This document shows positions 1 to 5,815 of a stretch of 9,154 bases of DNA, piece after piece. How positions within the stretch are numbered: the stretch's first letter is position 1; every line of letters starts with the position of its first letter. Source of the stretch: JBQCEE01 sp051960575 (GTDB taxonomy: Bacteria > Actinomycetota > Actinomycetes > Mycobacteriales > Jatrophihabitantaceae); contig NZ_JBQCEE010000350.1 in NCBI RefSeq assembly GCF_051960575.1, positions 1 to 9,154 of the forward strand, in the 5' to 3' direction. The translations under genes were made by a program, and so were the position numbers. The notes beneath the pieces are model-generated. The model was given only the letters and a program-made list of their open reading frames with translations. It had not been told where the DNA came from and did no database searches.

Positions 1-12
1 GTTTGTCACCGG

Positions 13-1572
13 CTAAATCTCGGTTGTGGCGTTGATCTTCATCGTGCACGAGCCGATCGGTATCATGCCGCGGTCGAGGGAGTAGTCTCGGTCGGACAAC
101 CGTCGCAGGTAGAGCAGCATCGCGGTCTCGGAGTGGTGCTGCGTGAAGACCGGGTGGGTGAGGAAGGGGGTCGTCCGCTCGGCGCCGAACGCCGTCGCGG
201 TGACGGTCTCGGCGGGCGCGGCGACACCGAACGCCCCACAGACCGCGGCGAGGTGCGCGTCGGTGGTCGTCTCGTCGCAGGCGATGCCGACGGTGTCGTC
301 GTCGACCAGCCGCAGGTTGATGCCGGCGTCGCGGGCGGCCGCGACGACGGCCTCGCCGCGGCCGGGCACGCGGGCGGTGAGGGTGTCGAAGAATGGCGCG
401 TCGCCGACCTCGACGCCACCGGCGCGCAGGGCCTCGGCGAGGGTGGCCGCCCGCTGGTGCACGCGCCGCGCGATCGCGCGCAGCCCGTCCGGGCCGTGGT
501 AGACGGCGTACATCGACGCGATCACCGCGAGCAGTACCTGCGCGGTGCAGATGTTCGAGGTCGCCTTCTCACGGCGGATGTGCTGCTCGCGGGTCTGCAG
601 GGCGAGCCGGTAGGCCGGCTGGCCGGACGAGTCGACCGAGACGCCTACGAGGCGTCCGGGCAGCTGCCGCTCGAGACCCGAGCGCACGGCGAGGTAGCCG
701 GCGTGCGGGCCGCCGAAGCCGAGCGGCACCCCGAAGCGCTGCGTGGTGCCGACGGCGATGTCGGCGCCGGCCTCACCGGGCGAGGGCAGCAGGGTGAGCG
801 CGAGCAGGTCGGCCGCCACGATCGCCTGCGCACCGGCCGCGTGGGCCGCCTCGACCACCGGGTCGAGCTCGCGGACGGCACCGGACGCGCCGGGGTACTG
901 CACGAGCACGCCGAACGTGCCCTCGGGAAGGCCGGCGGCTGTGGTGATGTCGGCGAGGTCCTGCACGACGACCTCGAGGCCGAGCGGTTCGGCGCGGGTG
1001 CGCACGACGTCGATCGTCTGCGGCAGCGCGTCGGCGTCGACGACGAACACCGACCCCTTCCGCGACGCGCGGTGCGCCAGCGCCATCGCCTCGGCGGCCG
1101 CGGTGGCCTCGTCCAGCACCGAGGCGCCCGCGACCGGCAGGCCGGTGAGGTCCTCGACCATGGTCTGGAAGTTGATGAGCGCCTCGAGGCGGCCCTGGCT
1201 GATCTCCGGCTGGTACGGCGTGTACGCCGTGTACCAAGCCGGGTTCTCGAGCACCGAGCGGCGGATGACGGCCGGCGTCACCGTGCCCGAGTAGCCGAGC
1301 CCGATCATCGGGGTGAGCACCCGGTTGCGGTCGGCGAGCGCCCGGAGCTCGGCCGCGGCCTCCTCCTCCGTCGCCGCCGGCGGCAGGGCGAGGCTGAGCT
1401 TCTCGCGGATCGACGCCGGCACGGCCGCGGCGAGCAGGTCGCTCATCGACGCGTACCCGACCGTCTCGAGCATGCGCGCGCGGTCGTCGGCCGTCGGGCC
1501 GATGTGCCGGTCGGCGAAGCGTCCGAGGGAGGACGGAGCAGTCTCGACCTCGAGGCGAGGGTTGGCGGTCAC
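13..1572 (-). CDS. gcvP: Glycine dehydrogenase (aminomethyl-transferring), P-protein, N-terminal half ending at an in-frame TAG
   Basis: P-protein of the glycine cleavage system: PLP-dependent decarboxylation of glycine and transfer of the aminomethyl group to lipoyl-GcvH. Family features seen: FADRHIGP (residues 19-26), GLGYSGT (91-97), WYTAYTPYQPEISQGRLE (113-130), SVLDEATAAAEAM (151-163) and GSCTMK (507-512). The GTG start at 1572 is chosen because GGGAG lies 5 nt upstream and because a longer frame (to 1662) would translate the glycine riboswitch. The frame stops with TAG at 13-15 after 519 residues; the family is about 940-960 aa, and the missing half carries the PLP-binding lysine, so this product alone should be inactive. 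Codons after the TAG read P-V-T, matching the usual continuation TEMEPVTW. The break is therefore a point change or sequence error, not a natural gene end; split GcvPA/GcvPB systems divide before GSCTMK, not after it. Expression is controlled by the upstream glycine riboswitch. Confidence 0.93.
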   Translation of the reverse strand: MTANPRLEVETAPSSLGRFADRHIGPTADDRARMLETVGYASMSDLLAAAVPASIREKLSLALPPAATEEEAAAELRALADRNRVLTPMIGLGYSGTVTPAVIRRSVLENPAWYTAYTPYQPEISQGRLEALINFQTMVEDLTGLPVAGASVLDEATAAAEAMALAHRASRKGSVFVVDADALPQTIDVVRTRAEPLGLEVVVQDLADITTAAGLPEGTFGVLVQYPGASGAVRELDPVVEAAHAAGAQAIVAADLLALTLLPSPGEAGADIAVGTTQRFGVPLGFGGPHAGYLAVRSGLERQLPGRLVGVSVDSSGQPAYRLALQTREQHIRREKATSNICTAQVLLAVIASMYAVYHGPDGLRAIARRVHQRAATLAEALRAGGVEVGDAPFFDTLTARVPGRGEAVVAAARDAGINLRLVDDDTVGIACDETTTDAHLAAVCGAFGVAAPAETVTATAFGAERTTPFLTHPVFTQHHSETAMLLYLRRLSDRDYSLDRGMIPIGSCTMKINATTEI

Positions 1573-1577
1573 GCACA

Positions 1578-1582
1578 CTCCC
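1578..1582 (-). promoter_or_regulatory. Shine-Dalgarno site deciding the gcvP start
   Basis: GGGAG on the minus strand, 5 nt before the GTG at 1572. It supports this GTG over the upstream in-frame GTG at 1662, which lies inside the riboswitch aptamer. Confidence 0.7.
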
Positions 1583-1594
1583 GGGCGACGGTCC

Positions 1595-1623
1595 GATCCG
1601 CCGATCGCGCCGATCGGTGGATC
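1595..1623 (-). promoter_or_regulatory. Hairpin between glycine riboswitch and gcvP start (probable expression platform)
   Basis: In the RNA, GATCC-A-CCGATC pairs with GATCGG-C-GGATC across the 5-nt loop GGCGC: eleven pairs with one A.C mismatch. It lies between the aptamer (ending about 1642) and the Shine-Dalgarno site (1578-1582). There is no U-tract after it, so a classic intrinsic terminator is not evident. It may be a Rho-related or translational switch element, or a stabilising stem. The structure is read by eye; the role is inferred from position. Confidence 0.5.
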
Positions 1624-1639
1624 CCCGTCTGTCGGGCGG

Positions 1640-1735
1640 TCGCCCTCCAGAGTGGCCTGCACCGCGCGGTCCTGGTGCCTGAGAGGTTCCGGGGAGGTTG
1701 CCCCTTCGGCGCTGCTGACGCAGCTCTCCCGCGCG
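1640..1735 (-). ncRNA. Glycine riboswitch (gcvT element), apparently one aptamer
   Basis: The minus strand upstream of gcvP carries the conserved core of the glycine aptamer in order: GGGAGAGC, then GCCGAAGGGGCAA, CTCTCAGGCACCAGGACCG and ACTCTGGAGGGC. Only one GCCGAAGGGGCAA core is visible, so this looks like a singlet rather than a tandem element. Such elements activate glycine cleavage genes when glycine is abundant, which fits the gene directly downstream. The exact 5' and 3' limits are approximate. Confidence 0.93.
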
Positions 1736-1754
1736 GGATGAACAGCCGTCGCCG

Positions 1755-1760
1755 ACGGTA
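1755..1760 (-). promoter_or_regulatory. Extended -10 promoter element for gcvP
   Basis: TGG-TACCGT on the minus strand has the TGn extension and a TAnnnT -10. A start about 7 nt downstream (near 1748) would begin the transcript just ahead of the riboswitch. No convincing -35 is seen at 17-18 nt spacing. Confidence 0.4.
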
Positions 1761-1772
1761 CCAGCCGTCAGG

Positions 1773-1787
1773 CCACCGCGCCGGTGG
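1773..1787 (-). terminator. Hairpin downstream of the Rv1830-type merR gene (possible terminator without U-tract)
   Basis: CCACCG-GCG-CGGTGG forms a 6-bp GC-rich hairpin 30 nt after the merR stop and before the gcvP promoter. No run of U follows, so termination is uncertain. Such hairpins are also common by chance in DNA of this composition. Confidence 0.25.
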
Positions 1788-1817
1788 GACGCGACCCGCG
1801 GCGGTGTGGCGCGGGCG

Positions 1818-2402
1818 TCAGGCGGTGGCGCTGCGGGCGGAGCGGCGGCGCGACAGCTCGTCGACGGCCGCGGCCTCCGGCGTGTCCTCGACGGCACCGT
1901 CGGCGCGCTCGGCCGGCAGCGACGCGAGCGAACCGCGCAGCTCACGCAGGGCACCGCTCACCGCGATGCCGAAGACGCCCTGACCGCCGCGCAGGAGGTC
2001 GACGACCTCCTCGTTCGAGGTGCACTCGTAGACGGTCGCGCCGTCCGAGAGCAGGGTCAGCTGAGCGAGGTCGTCGACGCCGCGCAGCCGCAGCGCGTCG
2101 ACCGCGACGCGGATGTTCTGCAGCGAGATGCCGGCGTCGAGCAGGCGCTTCACGACTTTGAGGACGAGGATGTCCTTGAAGGAGTAGAGCCGCTGGCTGC
2201 CCGACCCGGTGGCCGAGCGGATCGACGGGACGACGAGGCCGGTGCGGGCCCAGTAGTCGAGCTGGCGGTAGGTGATGTTCGCGGCGGAGCAGGCCGTCGG
2301 ACCGCGGTAGCCCACGAGCTCCTGCTCGTGCTCGACCGGATCGGCGAACAGCGCGCCCTGCTCCGGCAGCTCGCGGCCGGGGCGTTCGACACCCTCGTCC
2401 AT
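1818..2402 (-). CDS. MerR-family transcriptional regulator, Rv1830 (ResR) type
   Basis: A 194-residue DNA-binding regulator. The MerR winged-helix region spans about residues 31-100, with YRGPTACSAANITYRQLDYW and LYSFKDILVLKVVKRLLDAG. The C-terminal part holds LLSDGATVYECTSN and GGQGVFGIAVSGALREL, which resemble the Rv1830 family; the short C-terminus argues against a large ligand-binding domain. The ATG at 2402 is chosen because AGGAGGT lies 5 nt upstream; the longer frame to 2543 would run through the promoter and leader. Its place between the DUF151 gene and gcvP matches Rv1830 (resR, linked to growth and antibiotic recovery in M. tuberculosis) lying between Rv1829 and the gcvP homologue. 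It has its own promoter and leader. The regulatory targets here are unknown. Confidence 0.88.
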   Translation of the reverse strand: MDEGVERPGRELPEQGALFADPVEHEQELVGYRGPTACSAANITYRQLDYWARTGLVVPSIRSATGSGSQRLYSFKDILVLKVVKRLLDAGISLQNIRVAVDALRLRGVDDLAQLTLLSDGATVYECTSNEEVVDLLRGGQGVFGIAVSGALRELRGSLASLPAERADGAVEDTPEAAAVDELSRRRSARSATA

Positions 2403-2407
2403 CTCTG

Positions 2408-2414
2408 ACCTCCT
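2408..2414 (-). promoter_or_regulatory. Strong Shine-Dalgarno site deciding the Rv1830-type merR start
   Basis: AGGAGGT on the minus strand, 5 nt from the ATG at 2402. It fixes the start against the longer open frame. Confidence 0.8.
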
Positions 2415-2427
2415 TCGGGGCCCACCG

Positions 2428-2498
2428 TCACCACCGCCTCGATCCTCCGGCCGCCGCCGGCAGGAGTGTCGGCGGAGACGGAAATGCCACGGTGGTGA
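2428..2498 (-). promoter_or_regulatory. Foldable 5' leader of the Rv1830-type merR gene
   Basis: In the RNA, TCACCACCG (2498-2490) can pair perfectly with CGGTGGTGA (2436-2428), enclosing a GC-rich stretch where CCGCCG can pair with CGGCGG. The leader from the predicted start (about 2507) to the ATG is about 105 nt. I do not recognise a known riboswitch; it may be simple secondary structure. Confidence 0.3.
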
Positions 2499-2513
2499 TT
2501 CGTGGCTCGACCG

Positions 2514-2543
2514 ACGGTAGGCGGCGACCCGCGACCGAGTCAA
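2514..2543 (-). promoter_or_regulatory. SigA-type promoter for the Rv1830-type merR gene
   Basis: On the minus strand, -35 TTGACT (2543-2538), an 18-nt spacer and -10 TACCGT (2519-2514). The predicted start is near 2507. Both boxes fit the actinobacterial housekeeping consensus (TTGAC, TAnnnT). Confidence 0.65.
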
Positions 2544-2564
2544 CGCGACGCGCCGGGGTGAACC

Positions 2565-2581
2565 GTCGACCTGAGGTCGAC
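2565..2581. promoter_or_regulatory. 17-bp palindrome upstream of the merR promoter (candidate operator)
   Basis: GTCGACCT and AGGTCGAC form a perfect 8-bp inverted repeat around one central base. It ends 21 bp upstream of the -35 box, a position typical for an activator or autoregulator site. The binding factor is unknown; the adjacent MerR protein is a natural candidate (inference). Confidence 0.4.
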
Positions 2582-2605
2582 CCTACCCGTCCCGGCCGAC
2601 CAAGA

Positions 2606-3076
2606 TCACCCGTCGGCAGCGAAGTCCTCGGGCGAGATCTGGTCGAGGAACTCGCGGAACTTCTCGACCTCGTCCTCCTGCTCGTCCGGGATCTCGATGC
2701 CGGCCGAGTCGAGCACGGCGTCCGAGCCGAGGATCGCGGCGTCGCAGCGCAGCGCCAGCGCGATCGCGTCCGACGGCCGCGCGCTCACCGTGACGCCGCC
2801 GGTGAAGCGGAGCTCGGCGTAGAACACGTCGTCGCGGATCTCGGTGATGTGCACGGCCTCGAGCCGGGCGCCCAGGGCGCCGATCGTGTCCTTGAGCAGG
2901 TCGTGCGTGAGCGGCCGGGCGGTCTGCACGCCCTGCTGCTGGAAGGCGATCGCCGAGGCCTCGACGGCGCCGATCCAGATCGGCAGGTAGCGCACGCCGT
3001 CCTCCTCGCGCAGGAGCACGACCGGCTGGTTCTGGGGCAGTTCGACCCGGACGCCGACGACCCGCATCGGATGCAC
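2606..3076 (-). CDS. Bifunctional nuclease family protein (DUF151), Rv1829 type
   Basis: A 156-residue protein covering the DUF151 / bifunctional nuclease domain. Hallmarks seen are VVLLREEDGVRYLPIWIG (residues 19-36) with EASAIAFQQQG right after, RPLTHDLL, and SARPSDAIALALRC (98-111), followed by an acidic C-terminal tail. Members have been described as nucleases in plants and occur as small stand-alone proteins in bacteria; the cellular role in actinobacteria is not settled. The GTG at 3076 is chosen over the ATG at 3067 because GAGGAGG lies 5 nt upstream of the GTG but 14 nt from the ATG. It sits 70 nt after the ftsR-type gene and in the same position as Rv1829, so it is probably co-transcribed from the garA promoter. 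Confidence 0.9.
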   Translation of the reverse strand: MHPMRVVGVRVELPQNQPVVLLREEDGVRYLPIWIGAVEASAIAFQQQGVQTARPLTHDLLKDTIGALGARLEAVHITEIRDDVFYAELRFTGGVTVSARPSDAIALALRCDAAILGSDAVLDSAGIEIPDEQEDEVEKFREFLDQISPEDFAADG

Positions 3077-3081
3077 GACTG

Positions 3082-3088
3082 CCTCCTC
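3082..3088 (-). promoter_or_regulatory. Shine-Dalgarno site deciding the DUF151 GTG start
   Basis: GAGGAGG on the minus strand with a 5-nt spacer to GTG at 3076, favouring it over the ATG three codons later. Confidence 0.7.
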
Positions 3089-3146
3089 GTCCCTACGACC
3101 TTTCGGCTTCCGACGCTACACCGCGGACGCGCGGCCGGGTGGGCCT

Positions 3147-3893
3147 TCAGGCCCCGCCGAGCGCCTCGCGCAGGCCCACCTGGACGAGCGCGGCGTGCAG
3201 CCGGATCGACAGCGACGCGAGCTCGCGCACCGTCTCCTCCGCCCGCGCCCGGGCCTCGCTGCTGCGCTGCCGGGCCATCGGGCCGACGACCTGCGAGAAC
3301 AGGCCGACCTCGCGCTCGGCCGCGGTGCGGAACGCGCGCAGGTGCCGCCCCTCGAGGCCGAACCGGCCGAGGTCGGCGACGAGCTTCGCCACGGTGAGCG
3401 CGTCGTCGTCGTAGGCGCCGCCGGGGCGCTTGCCGATGAGCCCGAACTGCTCGATCTCGATCAGCTGGTCGGCGCGCAACCCGGACGCCTGCAGCAGTTC
3501 CTCGCGGGTGAGCCGGCGCGGCGCCCCGGACGACTCGGCCGTCGCCCCGTCGACCGGCTGGGTCGCCGGGCGGGCCGGCGAGACGGCCCACGGCGCCGGC
3601 GCCAGGCCGCGGTCGACCTTGTCCAGCTGCTCCTTGATCACGCGCAGCGGCAGGTAGTTGTCGCGCTGCTGCGAGAGCACGAACCGCAGCCGCTCGACGT
3701 CGCCGGCCGAGAACTTGCGGTAGCCGGCCGGTGTGCGCTCGGGACGCACCAGACCCTCGGCCTCGAGGAACCTGATCTTGCTGATGGTCAGGTCGGCGAA
3801 GTCGCCGCGCAGGGCGGCGAGCACGTCACCGATCGTGAACGTGCCACTACCGCCGGTCCCGGACGAACTGCGAGCGTTGAGCGCAGCACTCAC
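3147..3893 (-). CDS. ftsR: MerR-family regulator, Rv1828 / FtsR type
   Basis: A 248-residue regulator with two helical DNA-binding-like modules. The N-terminal MerR domain spans about 18-92 (FTIGDVLAAL, TISKIRFLEAEGLV, AGYRKFSAGDVERL). A proline/alanine-rich linker (about 96-125) leads to a second HTH-like module (127-190: RLTREELLQASGL, QLIEIEQFGLI, YDDDALTVAKLVADL), then a C-terminal helix (210-240). This arrangement is that of Rv1828 and of C. glutamicum FtsR, an activator of ftsZ, so a division role is inferred. The GTG start overlaps the garA stop as GTGA, implying translational coupling with garA. A 6-bp palindrome covers the stop codon (3141-3154), but no U-tract follows. Confidence 0.88.
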   Translation of the reverse strand: MSAALNARSSSGTGGSGTFTIGDVLAALRGDFADLTISKIRFLEAEGLVRPERTPAGYRKFSAGDVERLRFVLSQQRDNYLPLRVIKEQLDKVDRGLAPAPWAVSPARPATQPVDGATAESSGAPRRLTREELLQASGLRADQLIEIEQFGLIGKRPGGAYDDDALTVAKLVADLGRFGLEGRHLRAFRTAAEREVGLFSQVVGPMARQRSSEARARAEETVRELASLSIRLHAALVQVGLREALGGA

Positions 3894-4417
3894 CGCGGCG
3901 CCCCCGCACCCGTCCGGACCGCCGCGGTCAGGTAGACGAGCCGGAACTTGCCGATCTGCACCTCGTCGCCGCCCGAGAGCGGGACGGCGTCGATGCGCTC
4001 GCGGTTGACGTAGGTGCCGTTGAGTGAGCCGACGTCGTGGACGGTGAAACCACTGCCCTCGCGCCGGAACTCCGCATGCCGCCGGGACACGGTGACATCG
4101 TCCAGGAAGATGTCGCTGTCGGGGTGGCGACCCGCCGAGATGACGTCCTGGTCGAGCAGGAACCGGCTGCCGGCGTTCGGCCCGCGCTTCACCACCAGCA
4201 GCGCCGACCCCGGGGTGAGGGCGTCGACGGCACCCTGGTGCGCCTCGGCGGAGAACTCGTTCTCGACGCCGCTGAGGTCACCCGTGGTGGTGACGCTGGT
4301 GATCACGCCGGTCGCGTCCGGGCCGGCCGACTGCGTCGGCAGGGCGGCGCCGCAGTTGGCGCAGAAGTGGCTGCCGGACGGGTTCTCCGTGCCGCATGCG
4401 GTGCAGAACACGTGCAT
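3890..4417 (-). CDS. garA: FHA-domain protein of the GarA/OdhI type with an N-terminal zinc ribbon
   Basis: A 175-residue phosphothreonine-binding regulator. The C-terminal FHA domain (about 70-163) is very close to mycobacterial GarA: SALLVVKRGPNAGSRFLLDQ, SAGRHPDSDIFLDDVTVSRR, DVGSLNGTYVNRE and GDEVQIGKFRLVYLT. Conserved FHA residues G96/R97, S111, H114 and N133/G134 are present. GarA/OdhI binds 2-oxoglutarate dehydrogenase and glutamate enzymes and is switched off when Ser/Thr kinases phosphorylate its N-terminal tail. Here that tail differs: residues 1-25 form a Cys4 zinc ribbon (C5, C8, C19, C22), and the usual ETTS motif is not seen. ITSVTTTGDLSG (39-50) offers alternative threonines. 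It has its own SigA-type promoter and overlaps ftsR by 4 bp, and gcvH lies upstream. A role in central metabolism is inferred from the FHA match. Confidence 0.9.
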   Translation of the reverse strand: MHVFCTACGTENPSGSHFCANCGAALPTQSAGPDATGVITSVTTTGDLSGVENEFSAEAHQGAVDALTPGSALLVVKRGPNAGSRFLLDQDVISAGRHPDSDIFLDDVTVSRRHAEFRREGSGFTVHDVGSLNGTYVNRERIDAVPLSGGDEVQIGKFRLVYLTAAVRTGAGAPR

Positions 4418-4472
4418 CGTCCTTCGTGTCGGTTCCGTGCTGGGCTGGGGGCGGCGCGCGGCGACAGGCCCG

Positions 4473-4495
4473 TTCCGACGAGGGTCACGTCGGAA
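4473..4495. promoter_or_regulatory. Dyad at the garA transcription start (candidate operator or leader hairpin)
   Basis: TTCCGACG and CGTCGGAA form a perfect 8-bp inverted repeat separated by 7 nt. The predicted garA start (about 4495) falls at its upstream edge, so a bound repressor would block transcription. In RNA the same bases could form a stem at the very 5' end. Confidence 0.45.
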
Positions 4496-4501
4496 TGTCC
4501 G

Positions 4502-4531
4502 AGCCTAGGCGCGCCGATGTGCAAGGGTCAA
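4502..4531 (-). promoter_or_regulatory. SigA-type promoter for garA-ftsR
   Basis: On the minus strand, -35 TTGACC (4531-4526), an 18-nt spacer and -10 TAGGCT (4507-4502). The predicted start is near 4495, giving a leader of about 78 nt before the garA ATG. It lies in the 164-nt gap after gcvH, so garA-ftsR can be expressed apart from gcvH. Confidence 0.7.
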
Positions 4532-4581
4532 TCAGAGGTCGAGCCGACAGCGCGGCCCGCTCCGTCGACGCGCGGCGCCGG

Positions 4582-4971
4582 TCAGCCGGCGAGCGCGCCG
4601 TAGGCCCCTGCGTCGAGCAGGTCGTCCTGTTCGGCCGGGTCGCTGGGCGTGATCTCGATCAGCCAGCCGTCGCCATAGGGCGAGCTGTTGATGAGCTCCG
4701 GCGTCGCGTCGAGGGCGTCGTTGCGCGCCGCGACCGTGCCGCTCACCGGGGCGTAGATGTCCGAGACGCTCTTGGTCGACTCGACCTCGCCGATCGCCGT
4801 GCCCTTCGCGATCTCGGCGCCGACCTCGGGCAGCGACACGTAGACGACGTCGCCGAGGGCCTGCTGGGCGTGGTCGGTGATCCCGACGCGCAGCGGCCCG
4901 TCAGCGCCCTCGGCGAGGCGCACCCACTCGTGTTCGGCGGTGTACTTGAGGTCGTCCGGGACGTCCGACAT
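4582..4971 (-). CDS. gcvH: Glycine cleavage system H protein
   Basis: A 129-residue lipoyl carrier protein that shuttles the aminomethyl group from P-protein to T-protein and is reoxidised by L-protein. It matches the whole family: DLKYTAEHEWVRL (8-20), VGITDHAQQALGDVVYVSLP (29-48), the lipoylation site GEVESTKSVSD with lysine 67, APVSG and NSSPYGDGWLIEI near the end. Length is normal. The ATG at 4971 is chosen because GGAAGGA lies 5 nt upstream; the frame could open at 5001 but those residues are not family-like. The gene follows the DUF881 operon by 75 nt, where a -10 element and a palindrome suggest separate control. No glycine riboswitch is seen here, unlike at gcvP. Confidence 0.95.
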   Translation of the reverse strand: MSDVPDDLKYTAEHEWVRLAEGADGPLRVGITDHAQQALGDVVYVSLPEVGAEIAKGTAIGEVESTKSVSDIYAPVSGTVAARNDALDATPELINSSPYGDGWLIEITPSDPAEQDDLLDAGAYGALAG

Positions 4972-4996
4972 GGCAGTCCTTCCGTGCCGCGCTGGT

Positions 4997-5011
4997 GTCA
5001 CGCTGCGTGAC
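4997..5011. promoter_or_regulatory. 15-bp palindrome at the predicted gcvH start site (candidate operator)
   Basis: GTCACGC and GCGTGAC form a perfect 7-bp inverted repeat around one central base, beginning at about +1 relative to the -10 box at 5024-5019. This placement suits a repressor operator. The binding protein is unknown. Confidence 0.45.
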
Positions 5012-5018
5012 GCCGCCG

Positions 5019-5024
5019 ACCTTA
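5019..5024 (-). promoter_or_regulatory. -10 element for gcvH
   Basis: TAAGGT (TAnnnT) on the minus strand, 47 nt before the gcvH ATG. No clear -35 at standard spacing, so it is either activator-dependent or chance. Confidence 0.35.
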
Positions 5025-5046
5025 CCGACGCCGCCCGCGGACGCGA

Positions 5047-5814
5047 TCAGCGCGTCGGCCGTGCGTAGTGGTCGGTCGGCAGTGCGCGCGTCACGGCGAT
5101 CGACACCGTCGACCGGCGGCTCACCGCGACGTCGCCACCCTTGGCCCGCACCGCCGCGGCCACGCCACCGGGGATGTTGAGCGCCGTGTCCAGCGTGGTG
5201 CTGTCGCCGATCGCGGTGACGCGGTAGGGCGCCGTGATCGCCGTGCCGTCGACGCTCACCCCGCCCGGCCCGTCGACGAACGCGGTGTTCGTGCCGACCC
5301 TCACCGGACCGATCTGGATCGCCTCGGCGCCGGCGCCGCGCAGCTCCTGGACGACGTCGAGCAGGACCTCGGCCTAGAGCTGGCGCCCCGGGTCGGTGCT
5401 CGTCGCGACGCTCCCCGGGCCGTGCGCGGGCAGCTTGCCGAGCAGCACTCCGAGCGCCTCGGCCTCCTGCGCCGCCTGGCGCTGCGCGGCGGCGGTGCGG
5501 TCGCCGCTGCTCTGCAGCTGCCGCAGCGTCGTCTCGAGGTCGGCGATCTGCGCGCGCAACCGTTCGGCCTGGTTGTTCTGGTTGTCGAGGATGCCGATCA
5601 GGTCCTCCTCGCGCAGCCCGGACAGGCTGTCGGCACCGGAGTTCTGCCGCACCTGGACGGCGATCGCGAACCCGAGGACGCCGACGAGCAACCCGATCAG
5701 CAGCGCTGCGCCGATCGCACGACGCCGGTCGGGCGGGCGTCCCGGCGACACAGCGCCGGGGGGCTGCGGCGTGTCGTCGGCCGGCCTCGGCGAGGGCCTC
5801 GGTTCGTCGGCCAT
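5047..5814 (-). pseudogene. DUF881 membrane protein (Rv1825 type), interrupted by an in-frame TAG
   Basis: The reading frame encodes a 255-codon DUF881 protein with TAG as codon 147 (5376-5374). Before it: a proline-rich cytoplasmic start, one membrane segment (about 33-54), a coiled coil (76-122, rich in Q, R, E, L) and a GPGS...TDP strand. After it, without any frame change: LLDVVQELRGAGAEAIQI, VRVGTNTAFVDG, ITAPYRVTAIGD and an ending in TGA at 5049-5047. These are typical DUF881 parts, so the gene is whole apart from the one codon. A GAG or CAG codon would need one base change to give TAG. The ATG is 1 nt after the sbp stop (TGAcATG), implying coupling. DUF881 genes flank sbp near division genes in both actinobacteria and Bacillus; their biochemical role is unknown. 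It may be a real null, a sequence error, or a readthrough gene. Confidence 0.82.
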
Positions 5815-5815
5815 G

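Noticed and set aside
1573..1662. N-terminal extension of gcvP to a GTG at 1662
   Set aside because: These codons are the 3' part of the glycine riboswitch and its hairpin; a good Shine-Dalgarno precedes the GTG at 1572 instead.
773..1954. 393-codon minus-strand frame overlapping gcvP, its leader and the merR end
   Set aside because: It is out of frame with gcvP, crosses the riboswitch and has the biased composition of a shadow frame.
133..1983. Very long open frame (616 codons) on the plus strand
   Set aside because: It is antisense to gcvP and part of the merR gene, with arginine-, glycine- and alanine-rich low-complexity protein typical of G+C-rich shadow frames, and no recognised domain.
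3141..3154. Palindrome GGGCCT-TC-AGGCCC over the ftsR stop as an intrinsic terminator
   Set aside because: Only 6 bp, with a 2-nt (or 4-nt) loop and no U-tract; probably chance in G+C-rich DNA.
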